Made by a program: the position numbers and the translations under genes. 64,000 nt of DNA from Trileptium ribeirensis (lineage: Eukaryota > Nematoda > Enoplea > Enoplida > Thoracostomopsidae): assembly GCA_030248225.1 (NCBI GenBank), contig JASANE010010005.1, positions 26,172 through 90,171 on the forward strand, in the 5' to 3' direction. Of this stretch, positions 53,801 through 62,445 are shown piece by piece. The notes below the pieces were generated by a model that was given only the letters and a program-made list of their open reading frames with translations, did not search any database and was not told where the DNA came from. Position 1 is the first letter of the stretch. The number at the start of each line of letters is the position of its first letter.

Positions 53801-56017
53801 TTGTGTGCTACATCATACCATCTATAAATACACTACCAACACTCGTGGTTTGCGCATACTGTTCTAACAACATCACACACGACAACGACCAACTCTACAC
53901 AACAATACGAAATCTGCCAACAGAACTCTTTGACACTGTTGTTATGGTTGGTGACTTGAATATGCGTGACATAAACTGGTTTGATTACAACTGGCCTACA
54001 TTCTCAAATAATTTTATGTCTGCCGTCATTTCTTGTGGTTTTCGTCAGTTTGTGTCACAATTCGTCAGTTTGTGTCACAATTCGTCAGTTTGTGTCACAA
54101 TCAACGCGTGACGACAATTTGCTAGACTTAGTATTTTGCAATGGCGGTAGTAAAATAAACAAAGTTACAGTGGGTCCTGCATTTGGAAACAGCGATCACA
54201 TGTCAGTTATGTTAAATTTGCAACATGAACAATGTTATGCTGACCGGCCCAAATGTCAACGCAAAAACTTGTATAAAACAAATTGGTCTGCAATAAATAA
54301 CGATTTGTCTAAGGAGTTGCCGTCGACTTTACAAAATAACGCAAGCCCTGTGTGGTGTATTCTTAGAAATACGCTTCAGTCAGCAATAAACAAAATGTCC
54401 CTGTTGCTCAAAACATTACAAATCGTCACAAAAACCCAGTTTGGTTTGATGCAATACGTTTAAAGCGATGCGAACGCAATCAACTGCTTTGCGAAGGTAC
54501 AAGCGAAATAAAACGTATGATAATAAAATTTACTATCTAGCAACATGCAATGCAGTAACTGATGAATGCACTCGCTCCAAAAGTGAGTTTGAACGTAAAT
54601 TATCAACTAATCGAATCAACGAATCTAATGTTTATTACTATTCGAAGATGTTAAAAACATATATAGTAACTAGTGAATTAGCTGATACCTAATATATAAT
54701 TTAGGTACCTAATGAATTAAAACGTATATAATTAGATAATTTTTTAAAGTTGTGATAGTGCTCAGAAATTAAAAAAGCATTGAACACGGGTGTTTTCTAT
54801 GACGCTGATTACGAATATATATTACATTTCTGAAGCTCTAAAACTTGGCTGTATATTTATAATTTATGTACCTACTGAAAATGCGTATTTCAGCACGGCG
54901 AGATGTAATATACGGATCAAAATAATAGCTTTACAGCAATTATTCACTGAAAAATAAACAATTTTTGTTTGAATAGCCTAAAAAAGGCTAACATGCTAAA
55001 ATAATTAGTTAATTACCAAACTATATCTCTTGCACCTGAAAGATATTAGACCTTGCAAACAAAACTTTTTAAATCGGCCCAGTAGTTATTGAGTAATTCG
55101 ATGGACGGACCGACAGACGGTGCTGATTTTTTCCCATTTATATATGACGAAAACAAAAACGCTTCACTTCGCATCGTGCAACAAAAAGATCAATTAAATG
55201 CATGAAAACGCAATAAAATGCAATTACAGGACGCCCAGTGACACTGGGTGGAACGGTTTTCCCTACCTCACGTGAGGGGACATTCCTCTAGCATGGAGCT
55301 GGGGTCCACAGGCAAATTTTTGGTCCTGTGGAGAGTTCATATTAACGGCTGATTTCGGCGCCGGTGATTCCCTGCTCCGTCGATTTTATTTTTGGCAAGC
55401 TTTTTCAATATTTGCTGACAATGAAGACTATAGTAACGAGACTCGTATATTCTTTAGGTGTGCTAAGTCTGTTTCAGCAGGTGTAAGAGATGTGCGTCGC
55501 ACAACGCCTACCGCTCGTTTCCATTGACACGTTGCCAGAAAGGTTTTATATATCAGTAGCAAGTGTTTCCACTCGATGGACGTGACAGATCCAGAGAACC
55601 TGCTGAACCGCAGAATAATAGCTGTTTTGGTTGGTTCCATTGCACTGAAAAATCATCGCTCATTTAGATATTGCCGCTTTAATGTGTACTTCAGGTCTCA
55701 TATTAGCTTAATGATCCAGACTTGACGGAGTACTGTACCGTTTACCTAGATACTGCCCCGAACTGGTTTTGCCGAATCCTGTGTGAATAGACGAGCCCTT
55801 TCGAAACCGAGACGAGCAGACATTACAAATTTAAATTATGAATGCCGAAAGAAAAATTTAAGTCTCAAATATTACCATATGAAAAGAAACAATTACTCGT
55901 TGACACTTAGATTCAATAACAATGCGTACTCCAAATTTATTACTTACCTAATAGCGACGGCAAATGGCTTCCATCGCCTTTACCATCTGTAGCTGGTCTG
56001 TCATCACAAGTTTCCAT
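29611..56017 (-). CDS. TCERG1: TCERG1-like transcription elongation regulator, 5' part of gene (nine exons)
   Basis: Nine exons were joined by splice sites and phase: 56017-55948, 51112-50939, 44337-44156, 42052-41685, 41153-41095, 32694-32579, 31827-31495, 31007-30878 and 29889-29611, giving 570 codons plus one base. Every junction keeps frame. The product starts METCDDRPATDG, has a short acidic/Pro region, then RGG/FRG-rich segments (residues about 85-325), a PPP/PMP-rich part, and a WW domain at about residues 423-451 with W425 and W447 (LWVETKSPEGK joined to PYFYNAKTRESAWERP). TCERG1/CA150 (C. elegans tcer-1) has just this order of Pro-rich N-terminus and first WW domain, and couples RNA polymerase II elongation to splicing in the nucleus. 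Further WW and FF domains should lie below 29611 but were not found. Introns reach 8.4 kb and are full of mobile elements. Confidence 0.78.
30878..31007 (-). CDS. TCERG1: TCERG1-like exon 8 (second half of WW)
   Basis: Acceptor TTGTTTAG|CCA. Encodes PYFYNAKTRESAWERPQGE, the second half of the WW domain, then IKVVTQAEIETVA, similar to the region after WW1 in TCERG1. The donor must be GAAA|GTGTGT to keep phase with exon 9. An in-frame TGA follows if it is not spliced. Confidence 0.85.
31495..31827 (-). CDS. TCERG1: TCERG1-like exon 7 (Pro-rich, first half of WW)
   Basis: Acceptor AACTTTAG|CCA, donor GGAAAG|GTATTA, 111 codons. Pro/Met/Gly-rich, ending LPSDELWVETKSPEGK, which is the N-terminal half of the WW domain with its first Trp. 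Confidence 0.88.
32579..32694 (-). CDS. TCERG1: TCERG1-like exon 6 (RGP/FGG-rich)
   Basis: Acceptor ATTTTAG|GG, donor TTCAGG|GTATGTT. Encodes MPPRGPSSFRGSPGN and FGGNFGGAPRGPP. Separated from exon 5 by an 8.4-kb intron filled with non-LTR retrotransposon sequence in the same orientation. Confidence 0.8.
32880..34646. other. Intronic region without supported gene
   Basis: Within TCERG1-like intron 5. A - strand frame at 33262-33504 (80 codons, Cys-containing) and a frame around 33130-33200 look weakly coding, but no domain or splice context could be established. Confidence 0.3.
34723..35313 (-). pseudogene. C-terminal zinc-finger array of the non-LTR element
   Basis: Four finger-like units: CKYEGCGKVCRSRAGLTNHM, FQCGGCKLSFDSEASLRNHV, KCEFCNNISKSNIARHRRSC and KVCEFCGREYAATNMARHQ, of C2H2 or C2HC type with 18-25 residue spacing. 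Such arrays can bind the RNA or the DNA target in other non-LTR elements. That role here is inferred. Confidence 0.8.
35571..36542 (-). pseudogene. Reverse transcriptase part of the zinc-finger non-LTR element
   Basis: 323-codon frame holding the RT fingers/palm: QQGFRQGRSTADATK, DLRKAYPRVNKPALW, GLSEGCPTSPMLFNIYH and the catalytic FFADDT, followed by thumb-like sequence. The upstream endonuclease frame joins it through a frameshift near 36500-36540. Confidence 0.85.
36494..37887 (-). pseudogene. Endonuclease second half and linker of the non-LTR element
   Basis: Reads NSSNEDIENYGKQVENQIAL, GGDHNSHLGG, WFNRMHQRWYELDTFF and LSDHNPKVL, as in APE-type endonucleases, then a long charged linker before RT. 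The first half of the endonuclease lies at 38241-38840. The two halves are separated only by the MITE at 37888-38240. Confidence 0.8.
37888..38240. mobile_element. hAT-like MITE with exact 8-bp target duplication
   Basis: 353 bp with terminal inverted repeats CAAGGGTGTAGCCAGG and CCTGGCTACGCCCTTG (one mismatch in 16), followed inward by GCGACCCCCC-type blocks. It is flanked on both sides by GTTACTCA. 8-bp duplications are typical of hAT elements. Removing element and one duplication restores a continuous endonuclease frame in the surrounding retrotransposon, so the insertion is later. No transposase. Confidence 0.92.
39000..39939 (-). mobile_element. 5'-truncated second copy of the zinc-finger non-LTR element
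   Basis: Homologous to the 3' quarter of the element at 34.6-39.0 kb: NMQDVRNILGVKSLRWKIEK, RILERIGHVFRMDNSRLTK, then fingers CRWDGCDKVCKSKAGLTNHV, MRADNEGMVKCEKC and KTCDICGQQRSVANMARHQ. Sequence begins at the CTATCGTCACATC block, so the RT is missing. It lies head-to-tail with the longer copy and carries CGGATATACTA at both ends (39000 and 39939). Confidence 0.85.
39950..41090. other. Intronic region without supported feature
   Basis: AT-rich sequence between the truncated non-LTR copy and exon 5 of the TCERG1-like gene. No ORF with a domain, no clear repeat ends. Confidence 0.35.
41095..41153 (-). CDS. TCERG1: TCERG1-like exon 5 (59 nt, RGG)
   Basis: Acceptor TTGTAG|G and donor TTCGAG|GTAAGTT. 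Encodes NSRGNFGGSSPMRGRGDFR. The phase fits both neighbours, which supports this small exon. Confidence 0.8.
41685..42052 (-). CDS. TCERG1: TCERG1-like exon 4 (RGG-rich)
   Basis: 368 nt, acceptor TTTCAG|CAACG, donor GGCAGTG|GTAAGTT. Encodes QQRRPFGPPGGGGG and FRGRGGGGG stretches, then an acidic DDDDNSHGENG patch. Likely a disordered RNA-binding segment. Confidence 0.8.
42330..43115. repeat. Dispersed repeat arranged as two direct ~325-bp units
   Basis: Units at about 42465-42775 and 42818-43115 share long blocks such as AAGAGGCATCGGCATTTATG and TAATCGAAAAA..., and CGGCAATGAGTTTC. The 42330-42480 part and the start of a unit recur at about 50385-50720. Family unknown, no coding capacity seen. 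Confidence 0.75.
43905..44039 (-). CDS. Possible alternative terminal exon in TCERG1-like intron 3
   Basis: Acceptor GCTCCTAG|AATCCC and 44 codons ending in TAG. Encodes NPVREHKHSGPLHVKYSDGF then WLAKVEDLLLLN. It lies 116 nt after the exon 3 donor and its frame matches exon 3's phase exactly. It could end a short isoform or be the last exon of another gene. The domain was not identified; HVKYSDGFW has a Tudor-like look, but that is speculation. Confidence 0.45.
   Translation of the reverse strand, partial: NPVREHKHSGPLHVKYSDGFWLAKVEDLLLLNANKEHHYPFIDD
44156..44337 (-). CDS. TCERG1: TCERG1-like exon 3 (Gly/Arg-rich)
   Basis: Acceptor AATTTAG|AT, donor TTTGAT|GTGAGTG. Encodes MDGNDDSSRDN then GGGFRG/FRGGRGG repeats. 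The internal ATG at 44332 could serve as an alternative start if exons 1-2 are not used. Confidence 0.75.
44534..44807. mobile_element. MITE with long perfect TIRs and TAA duplication
   Basis: 274 bp with inverted ends starting AGGCGTGTTCACACGCTCAA and matching for nearly 40 bp. Inside there are more TTTGATCAAAATTTGA-type palindromes. Flanked by TAA at 44531-44533 and 44808-44810. A 3-bp TWA duplication fits PIF/Harbinger-type movement. Lies about 200 bp upstream of TCERG1-like exon 3. Confidence 0.85.
45733..46239 (+). mobile_element. 507-bp insertion in the LINE flanked by an 11-bp duplication
   Basis: TGTATCATGCC occurs immediately on both sides (45722-45732 and 46240-46250). The insert starts with T-rich sequence containing TTAGCCAATT and TAGCCATGGCTAA, and ends with GGTTTTAGCCAATTGGCTA then an A-rich run. 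The inverted TTAGCCAAT motifs suggest a MITE. The A-rich end and 11-bp duplication would also fit a SINE-like retroposon. No ORF. Confidence 0.75.
46629..49079. mobile_element. 2.45-kb non-autonomous element with ~375-bp TIRs and TAA duplication
   Basis: Ends TGCGTCGTTCACGTTTATTT and its reverse complement. The inverted similarity extends to about 47003 and 48705. Flanked by TAA at 46626-46628 and 49080-49082. Removing the element and one TAA rejoins the LINE RT frame (SGV to IQGS). A 3-bp TAA duplication fits PIF/Harbinger, though TIRs this long are unusual. The interior (47.0-48.7 kb) has no ORF above 64 codons and no transposase. Confidence 0.85.
50385..50720. repeat. Second copy of the dispersed repeat seen at 42.3-43.1 kb
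   Basis: Shares GCAGAACGYA, CGTCGATGTGCTATAT and AACTAACACCGGCAAT blocks in the same order and strand with 42330-42500. Both lie in introns of the TCERG1-like gene. Confidence 0.7.
50939..51112 (-). CDS. TCERG1: TCERG1-like exon 2
   Basis: Acceptor CTTTTTAG|AT and donor AAAGA|GTAAGTC. It encodes DSPAVPGIDKMPSK...SFGTVRK, a Gly/Ser/Pro-rich stretch. 174 nt, phase 1 in and phase 1 out. Confidence 0.68.
51113..53100. other. Intron 1 region without supported gene
   Basis: The longest frame (51673-52305 +, 210 codons) has no domain, and its composition looks like repeat DNA. I do not call it a gene. Confidence 0.35.
53560..54690 (+). mobile_element. LINE endonuclease fragment
   Basis: NKLHVLSIFIHYNMYPDLVM then LCDTWTNDHISDDELI are the first APE blocks. 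After a frameshift, NRFKKRRRGVTIYTSNKL, VVMVGDLNMRDINWFDYNWP and (after a tandem duplication) DDNLLDLVFCN and GNSDHMSV. These match CR1/Jockey-type endonucleases. It ends in the charged linker before RT. Antisense to the TCERG1-like gene, inside its intron 1. Confidence 0.8.
54041..54100 (+). repeat. Three exact copies of a 20-bp unit inside the LINE endonuclease
   Basis: TTCGTCAGTTTGTGTCACAA is present three times with no mismatch. The extra 40 bp shift the endonuclease frame, so the coding region after it continues in another frame. Confidence 0.97.
54691..55947. other. Region between LINE fragment and exon 1, no gene
   Basis: Contains a short dispersed motif (54990-55160: CAGTAGTTATTGAGTAATTC then GGACGGACCGACAGACGG, ending AAAACGCTTC) with a diverged counterpart at 58430-58575. 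No coding sequence supported. Confidence 0.4.
55948..56017 (-). CDS. TCERG1: TCERG1-like exon 1 (start codon)
   Basis: ATG at 56017-56015, 23 codons plus one base, ending at a strong donor TTAG|GTAAGTA. The last base pairs in phase with exon 2. It lies between two + strand LINE remnants. Confidence 0.62.
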
Positions 56018-56444
56018 TTTTTACATTTATAACAACGTATTTAGTTTGAATCTGTAAAAAAGTTAGATATAGTTGCTCATGACCCATTAGTGGTTTGATA
56101 GTTAATATAATGACAAACATATCACGCATCACTATGTTTAATTAGGTTTCTATCGAACAAGAAAGTATTAGGTTGCACCAGGCGTTTTAATGTCTTTGAC
56201 AGCAAAGGTAGAAATTATATCTTTTACATGCGCAACGCTAAAAAAATACACACGCTTTTTATAGAGAAATTCGATATGTTGCAATTAAGAGTAAGTTCCT
56301 GTGTAACGGGAAATCTGTCTGACCTTTGTAAATCAAGAAAGGTTAAAGACAACTTCGAAACATGCATATACCAAAGAAAAATCGGAACCGGTAACTAGAA
56401 GTGTTCATTTAAGCCGGATCCGGATGAAACCTGTTCGTAGAGAA

Positions 56445-56446
<2 letters not shown>

Positions 56447-56475
<29 letters not shown>
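56447..56475. repeat. (TA)n microsatellite
   Basis: About 14 TA units, upstream of the TCERG1-like start. Confidence 0.95.
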
Positions 56476-57074
56476 GCAACACGAAGAAAGAAATGACTAC
56501 TGGGCTCTATATTCGCTGAAAATTTTGTCACTGAGCATAAACCGGCCCCCCACTGGCGCAGGAACCAGGACACACCCGATTTTGGCAAGTGGCATTTTGC
56601 CAGCAGAAAAACTGTTAACAATCGCGTCAGAAACGCTGCGAAAACGCTTCTAATAATTAAAAGCGATTTCGAAGCAAATTTTGAGTAAATTTGAGAATTT
56701 TTGGCTTCAGAACAAAATTATATATAGTAGATATTTTAATCAAGTTATATGGAAACTGAGGGTGCTTTACCGAGAGGAAACAAGAAATTTTGACAAAGGA
56801 CGACGAACCAGGAACTGCAAATTTTGTCTAACTCCATGTCAAACGATGTACGTATCTGCAGCATATAACGAAAGCACAACTGAGGCAAAATAGGCTCTAA
56901 TCCGGGATGTAATTAATCCAAAGGTATCAAGATTTGTCCCCCGACGAAGCAGGTGGGGCAAACGAACCCTAACCGGTTTGGGCTGACGCAGTAGCATATA
57001 TATAGTTCCTTGCAAGCTCAATCTACTGCCCACTAGCGATACCAACGAAATCCAACCATAACAAATCTGACTCG

Positions 57075-59945
57075 TTATCAAGCAACCTCTGACCTAGTAC
57101 AATGCGAAACATGTAGAGCCAAAAAGCTTTTTGAAAAAACGCAAGCGAAAAATATTAAATCTTTTTGGGCTCACGTAGGATTTAAGCGACTTACGGAAAT
57201 CTAATCACTTCAGTTATCATATAGCTCTCAGATTACGGATGATCGACACGTTGCCGTCGAATTATGTAATCACGGAGTCATCATGGAGTCTCACCGCCAC
57301 TCCCTTCTTTCTCCTCAAAAACGGATACAGTTTTATCTACGATACATTTCACGGAAAAGCATTAATGGCTGCAAAGGAAGGCGACCGTCCAGGACCTGAC
57401 GGTATACACAACAGTCTACTGCGTCAATGTCCTGATGGATTGACGGCGGCGTTAGCTGATCTATTCACAAATAGTTTGGCTGAGGCTTTGTGCCCAGGGA
57501 TTGCCTCACTGCGCATGTCCCCGCAATTTATAAGGGAACGGAATCACGGCATAATGTTGCTAATTACAGACAGGTAAGCTTAACATCGACAATACGCAAA
57601 GTGATGGAGCGAGTTGTAGCAAAACAACTAGTTGACTATGCTCTAAAAAAATCTCCTTATGCATCAATTACGATAAGATGCGTAAGCCAGGGCTAAATTA
57701 TATATGTCACGCGTCCAACTCAACTAGTTCGGGTGAACTATAGCTTAGCTGGACAACTATGGTACATTTTTATAGCTTAACTAGTCTTAATTAGCTAGGT
57801 TCTGTGTGACAAACGGAGCGCCCGACTGAACTGTCAATTGAGAAACTTTATTTAGTATTGTGCTTAGTGTAATAGCATTTTGTTCTGTAGTATTTGCACA
57901 CTAATTCTAAGTTATATATTTGTTTTAATATGTACAATTAATGTTTTAAGCTGTATGCCACTTTCGGGGCATTATTCAGATACAGTAAACCATAATGTCC
58001 GCGGACTAAATAGTCCTGGCTTAAGTTATAGAGCTCAGCTGAACACCTCGTGACAAAAGCACAGTTCGGTTCGACACTCAATGAGAAATGCATAGCCTAG
58101 CTACGCTATTCAAAATTTTAATAGTCAAGCTGGACTGTATGCGTGACATAGTAGCTAGCCCATTTGAACGCATGACATAATTAGGACCATGCGCACACAT
58201 CTTATTGTAAACCAGTCGTAGTGGAACTACATTTTTTCAGCGGAGCGACGGCATTTAACGCGTTTAATTAAAAATGTAAGAGTTGCTACTCGCCATACCT
58301 GAATACCCCAGGGTATATGCCATTAAAACGACTCTACGACCAATAATTAAGCTGTTATGAGCTTAATTAGGGTGGTAATTAGCTAATTAGCTTAATTAAT
58401 GATAAAATTGGCAAGTTGCCAAACTTCTAAAATATCAGGTGCACATCCTCACATGATAAGCTTTCAAACAAAAAAAAGTTTTTTGAAATAGGTTCAGTGG
58501 TTCTTGAGATCCATGAAAGTCTAACGGACGAATGGACATCGACTTTTTGCTCCCAGACAGAAAATAAAAACGCTTCGCAAAATGATGCATTGATAAGTCA
58601 CAATTTGGTTTCCTACAAAAACGCTCATGCGAATAGCAGCTAATGGTGTATACGGACTAGTTAATTGAAGTAATAAACAAGGGAGATAATGTGGATAACC
58701 TTGATATGCGTAAACCATTTGACCGGGTTCTTCATGGCCGTCTAATTTATAAACTACAATCATATGGTGTCACCGATCCATTGTTGTCGTGGATAAATGC
58801 ATTTCTTACTGATCGTACTCAAGCTGTAGTAGTGAATAATCATAGCAGTCCAGTGGCCCCTGTGGACAATGGTGTTCCTCAGGTGTCAGTTTTGGGCGCA
58901 ATACTTTTCTTACTTTATATGGACGATAGCGATCATTATGTGTCTTCAAACAAAAGTATTTAAATTCGCAGACGATATGAAAGATTTGCCGCTGCATCAG
59001 TAATAAAATGTTCAACTGGATCGATGTGGATGATTTGGATGGCCACGAGCAATGGTGTGTGGATTGGCAAATGGAGTTCAGTGTAACAAAGTGCTCCTAT
59101 CTTCATTTTGAACGCAATAATTTAAACACGTCATATATGGTAAATATCACTCCTGTACCGTTCAACCAATATGAAAAAGACCTTGGAATCTGAATTTCAA
59201 GTAACCTGAAACCGTCTAAGCATTGTGCTGAAATCGTTCAATCTTGCGAAAAAATAATAAGAGCGATGCGACGTAAATTTAGCTACTTATCACGATCAGT
59301 AGTAATGCCAATTTACAAGTTAATAGAATCTCGTCTCCAGTATGCTTCGTTCTGTTGGTGTTCCCACTACAAATGCGACTGTGAGCTAATTGAGTGTGTA
59401 CAATGTCGGATAACACGTATAATGTTTGGGTTATCATCTATGACGTACTAGGAACGTCTACGAACTATCTCACTTGAACGCTCCAAAGCACGCGCAGTCG
59501 AGCCGATCTGATCATAATTTATCGGATGGCGCATGGCCTTGTTAACATCTCGCTAGAATTCTTTATAGTTTCGAAACCCGACAGCCTTCGAAGCCACAGA
59601 TTTAAACTGAAAACTAGATATATCTCAAAACAAAACCGTGACCGATATAACTTTGCTTTCCGCTCTGTGAGCATATGGAACTCCTTACCACCGAAACGAT
59701 CATGGCACCGATTCTCCCGACATTCAAACGAAAACTCCACGTCTCGCGAGCGTTACCTGAATATGTACCTACTGACACATGCGCTGCTGGTGCTGCCGGT
59801 GAGCCACTTTTCAGGTGTGACTGTCTATCCCGCAAATCAATTGTCAATAGCCAACAAGGATCGGCTATGCCACTTTTCAGCCAACATTGATCACAACAAA
59901 GCGCTATTCAATCTCAGTCTTGCTGGATCGTCGCACCAATAGTTG
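57075..59945 (+). mobile_element. LINE reverse transcriptase and C-terminus, decayed
   Basis: Linker ending SFWAHVGFK near 57170, RT start RPGPDGIHNSLLRQCPDG (57388-57440), NYRQVSLTSTIRKVMERVV (57560-57620), a gap of about 1 kb, YLDMRKAFD-like NLDMRKPFDRVLHGRLIYKL (58699-58760), DNGVPQVSVLGAILFLLYMDD (58860-58925), the FADD region, and C-terminal YKLIESRLQYASFCW and FAFRSVSIWNSLP (59310-59680). Frameshifts throughout. May be the same family, or even the same copy, as the endonuclease fragment at 53.6-54.7 kb. If one copy, then exon 1 of the TCERG1-like gene lies within its interruption. Confidence 0.8.
57705..58148. mobile_element. Small TA-flanked MITE inside the LINE RT
   Basis: Ends TGTCACGC and GCGTGACA with imperfect extension inward, flanked by TA on both sides, about 444 bp. 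A TA duplication fits Tc1/mariner-like movement. TIRs are short and imperfect, so this is tentative. Confidence 0.42.
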
Positions 59946-60239
59946 TGTTATATATTATTTCATTGGGAAAATATTCACACTTAAAACCATGAGAAATGAT
60001 TTCTCAGACGCTCATGACGAATTTACAAAGATATTATATATATCTCACAAACAAATATACTAACGATACAAACAATAGGTCCTTGTAAACAATCATACGA
60101 CCATCATACATAAACGTATAATACGAATCAGACAGCCTTTATACAAAATAAACACAGAACATACACAGTAGATGACGCAAGCTTTTAAGCTTTTCTCAGA
60201 TTAGATTTTCTCACAATAGTCCAAAAAATAACACTACTT

Positions 60240-60580
60240 GGAAAGGGTTACTCTGTACTACGTCATACACAATACTCCAGCTTTATCAAGAGTCTTTCAA
60301 ACGATAAGGAGTCAAACGCTTTACGAAAATCTACATACTAAACATCCACACAGACGTTGCTGTTTTTATGAATCGCGCTAGTCCAGTCGTTCTTACAGAC
60401 GAGAAGGTTGGTTACAACAGCTCAACAGCTAGACCAGCGTGGTGCTTATCGCCAATGCAGCCCTGGGCAGAAATAAAACATAAAAAGGTTTTCTACATGA
60501 GCCGTTTCAAACCGTTTGCCACGATCGAAGTCATTGAAATGAGTCAAAGATTGTCACAATTACTTCTGTTCACTATCTTC
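60240..60580 (-). mobile_element. LINE RT fragment (DFRKAFDS block)
   Basis: On the - strand YVDFRKAFDSLSFERLLIKL is readable from about 60330 to 60260, preceded by an in-frame stop. Only this RT block is clear. The order excludes it from being the same copy as the fragment at 61.6-62.4 kb. Confidence 0.55.
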
Positions 60581-61061
60581 TGAAAGGACATAATTTCAGT
60601 GTGATTATCTAGACCTCAATTTCAGTGTGACAGACAGCCTACATAACACATTAAGGTGATTACCCATCTGCCAACTGTGGCCTCATCCATTCAAGGGCAG
60701 ATTCAGGGTAATAGAATCCGGAAACCCGCCAAAAAAATTTTTTCGATCCTATTAATACTCAAACTCACGGCTTAGAGTGGTACTGCAAATAACAGTGAGC
60801 GCGTACCTTATAACAATCGGTTATTTTATAAGTTTGCTCTTTCGTATTTTAGCTTTTTGTAATAAGCCATTTGCCTTCAGATTAGGCTGCGCTCATTTCG
60901 GAAATTGCCGCATGTAGCCTTTGTGTTGTACGATTAGTACTACAGCTCGTTGTACATCACAATATAAACGCGCGCCATTAATATCCCACTGGCATACTAT
61001 TGACCAGAATCCCAATCTGTCGGATACAGCGGCTTTATATCTGCAATGAAGCAGGATAGGG

Positions 61062-61142
61062 ATAACTTAATTGGATAGAGCACCTGCTTGCGGTTCCACA
61101 ATTTGAAGTTGTGAGCTCGAACCCTTCTCACCCGGCCGAATA
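61062..61142 (+). repeat. tRNA-like sequence, probably a SINE head or pseudo-tRNA
   Basis: TAACTTAATTGGATAGAGCA resembles an A box/D arm, and GAGCTCGAACCCTTCTC a B box/T arm, with roughly tRNA spacing. The anticodon stem and acceptor stem do not pair convincingly, so a working tRNA is unlikely. Confidence 0.4.
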
Positions 61143-61579
61143 ATACATTATGTCTTTAAAAACAAACAATACATATGTATGTTATACTTTCATACATAAT
61201 GATTATCATACGCTAATATACTAATAATATAAAAAGAAATGATCTATTTTAATGTCACTAACATTACTACTTATTCCAAATATAAAATCAAAGAAAACTT
61301 ATAAAACAGTAGCTAGCTAAGCGAAAATTTACAAAAATCTTAATACAAAACAAATTTTTGAACAGTTTTTATCAATTTTCGATTTTTAAGTTAGTGAACC
61401 CCTACGAAACACAATAGATACACAGCTCGACTTATAAATCAAAATCAATCTTACACCAGGTGCCAAAGCTTATGTATTCAGACATACTTAGCCATTAAAA
61501 TGTTACAATTAACTGGAATGAAGTTAAAGTCCCTTTGTGCGTTTTTTGCCTTGCCACATATCGCTATACTTCCAGTCTT

Positions 61580-62445
61580 TATTTGTTATTTTTATAGAAC
61601 ATACCTTCAGGACATACCTTCAGATGGTTTAAGAGCACAAGTCTGGTAGACATTTTATCGAGCCCCCTCAATTGCATTTTAATCTTGTGTATGGTTCGTG
61701 ACGTTGTTATTGTATTAGACAGATCGTTCAAGGGCAGAGACACTCTGGATTAGAAAAAATGTTTCTGTACGTTTGTTCGGCACTATTGTTCAAACAATTT
61801 GCGGTCATGCCCCTTAGTTGTCGGTGGGGCATCTCGAAGAGTTCGTCAACCGTCAGTACGGAGTTGCCACTAATGATCTTCTAAGGGTTCACGAGATCTA
61901 ACGTCGCACGACGTAGAGAAAGACTCGATACGTTGTCCCTTTGTATGTCACGTGCCAGGCGCAGAAATCGTCGTTGGATATTCTCAAGTTTATGAATGGC
62001 AGTGACGTACTGAGGTGCATATACGACAGTGACATATTCTAGTATGGATCTAACCAATGCTTTGTTCAAAGGGAGTATGACCTCTGCAGAGTGCGATGCA
62101 ATTGTTCGACGACTATTCCAATCCGCGGGTTCGCATGTGTCTCAAGTATGTTGGTGTAAGACGCAAACTTGAGATCGCCAGACACTATTACGCCTAGATA
62201 GCTAACTTGATCAACTTTCTGGATATCCGTATTCTCTAACCGGTAGCGATAAGGGATTGTCTTTCTTATTCCCATAACATGACATTTTCTGGGTTTTAGA
62301 GGCAGCTGTCGTTCGTAGGACCAGTTTGCTATAGCGTTGATATCGACTTGCAAAGCTGTGCAATCAGCGACGGTGCAGATTTTGCGATAAAGCTTTATGT
62401 CGTCGACGTACATAAGAATTTCAGAAAACATTACACTTGGAATAT
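61580..62445 (-). mobile_element. LINE reverse transcriptase fragment (YVDD to C-terminus)
   Basis: From 62431 on the - strand: MYVDDIKLYRKI (catalytic YVDD), LQVDINAIANWSYERQLPLK, CHVMGIRKT, YLGVIVSGDLKF, then after a frame change VRSILEYVTVVYAPQYVTAI and NIQRRFLRLARDI (61920-62050), and a short C-terminal region. 5'-truncated just before YVDD. Distinct from the other LINE copies in the window. Confidence 0.82.
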
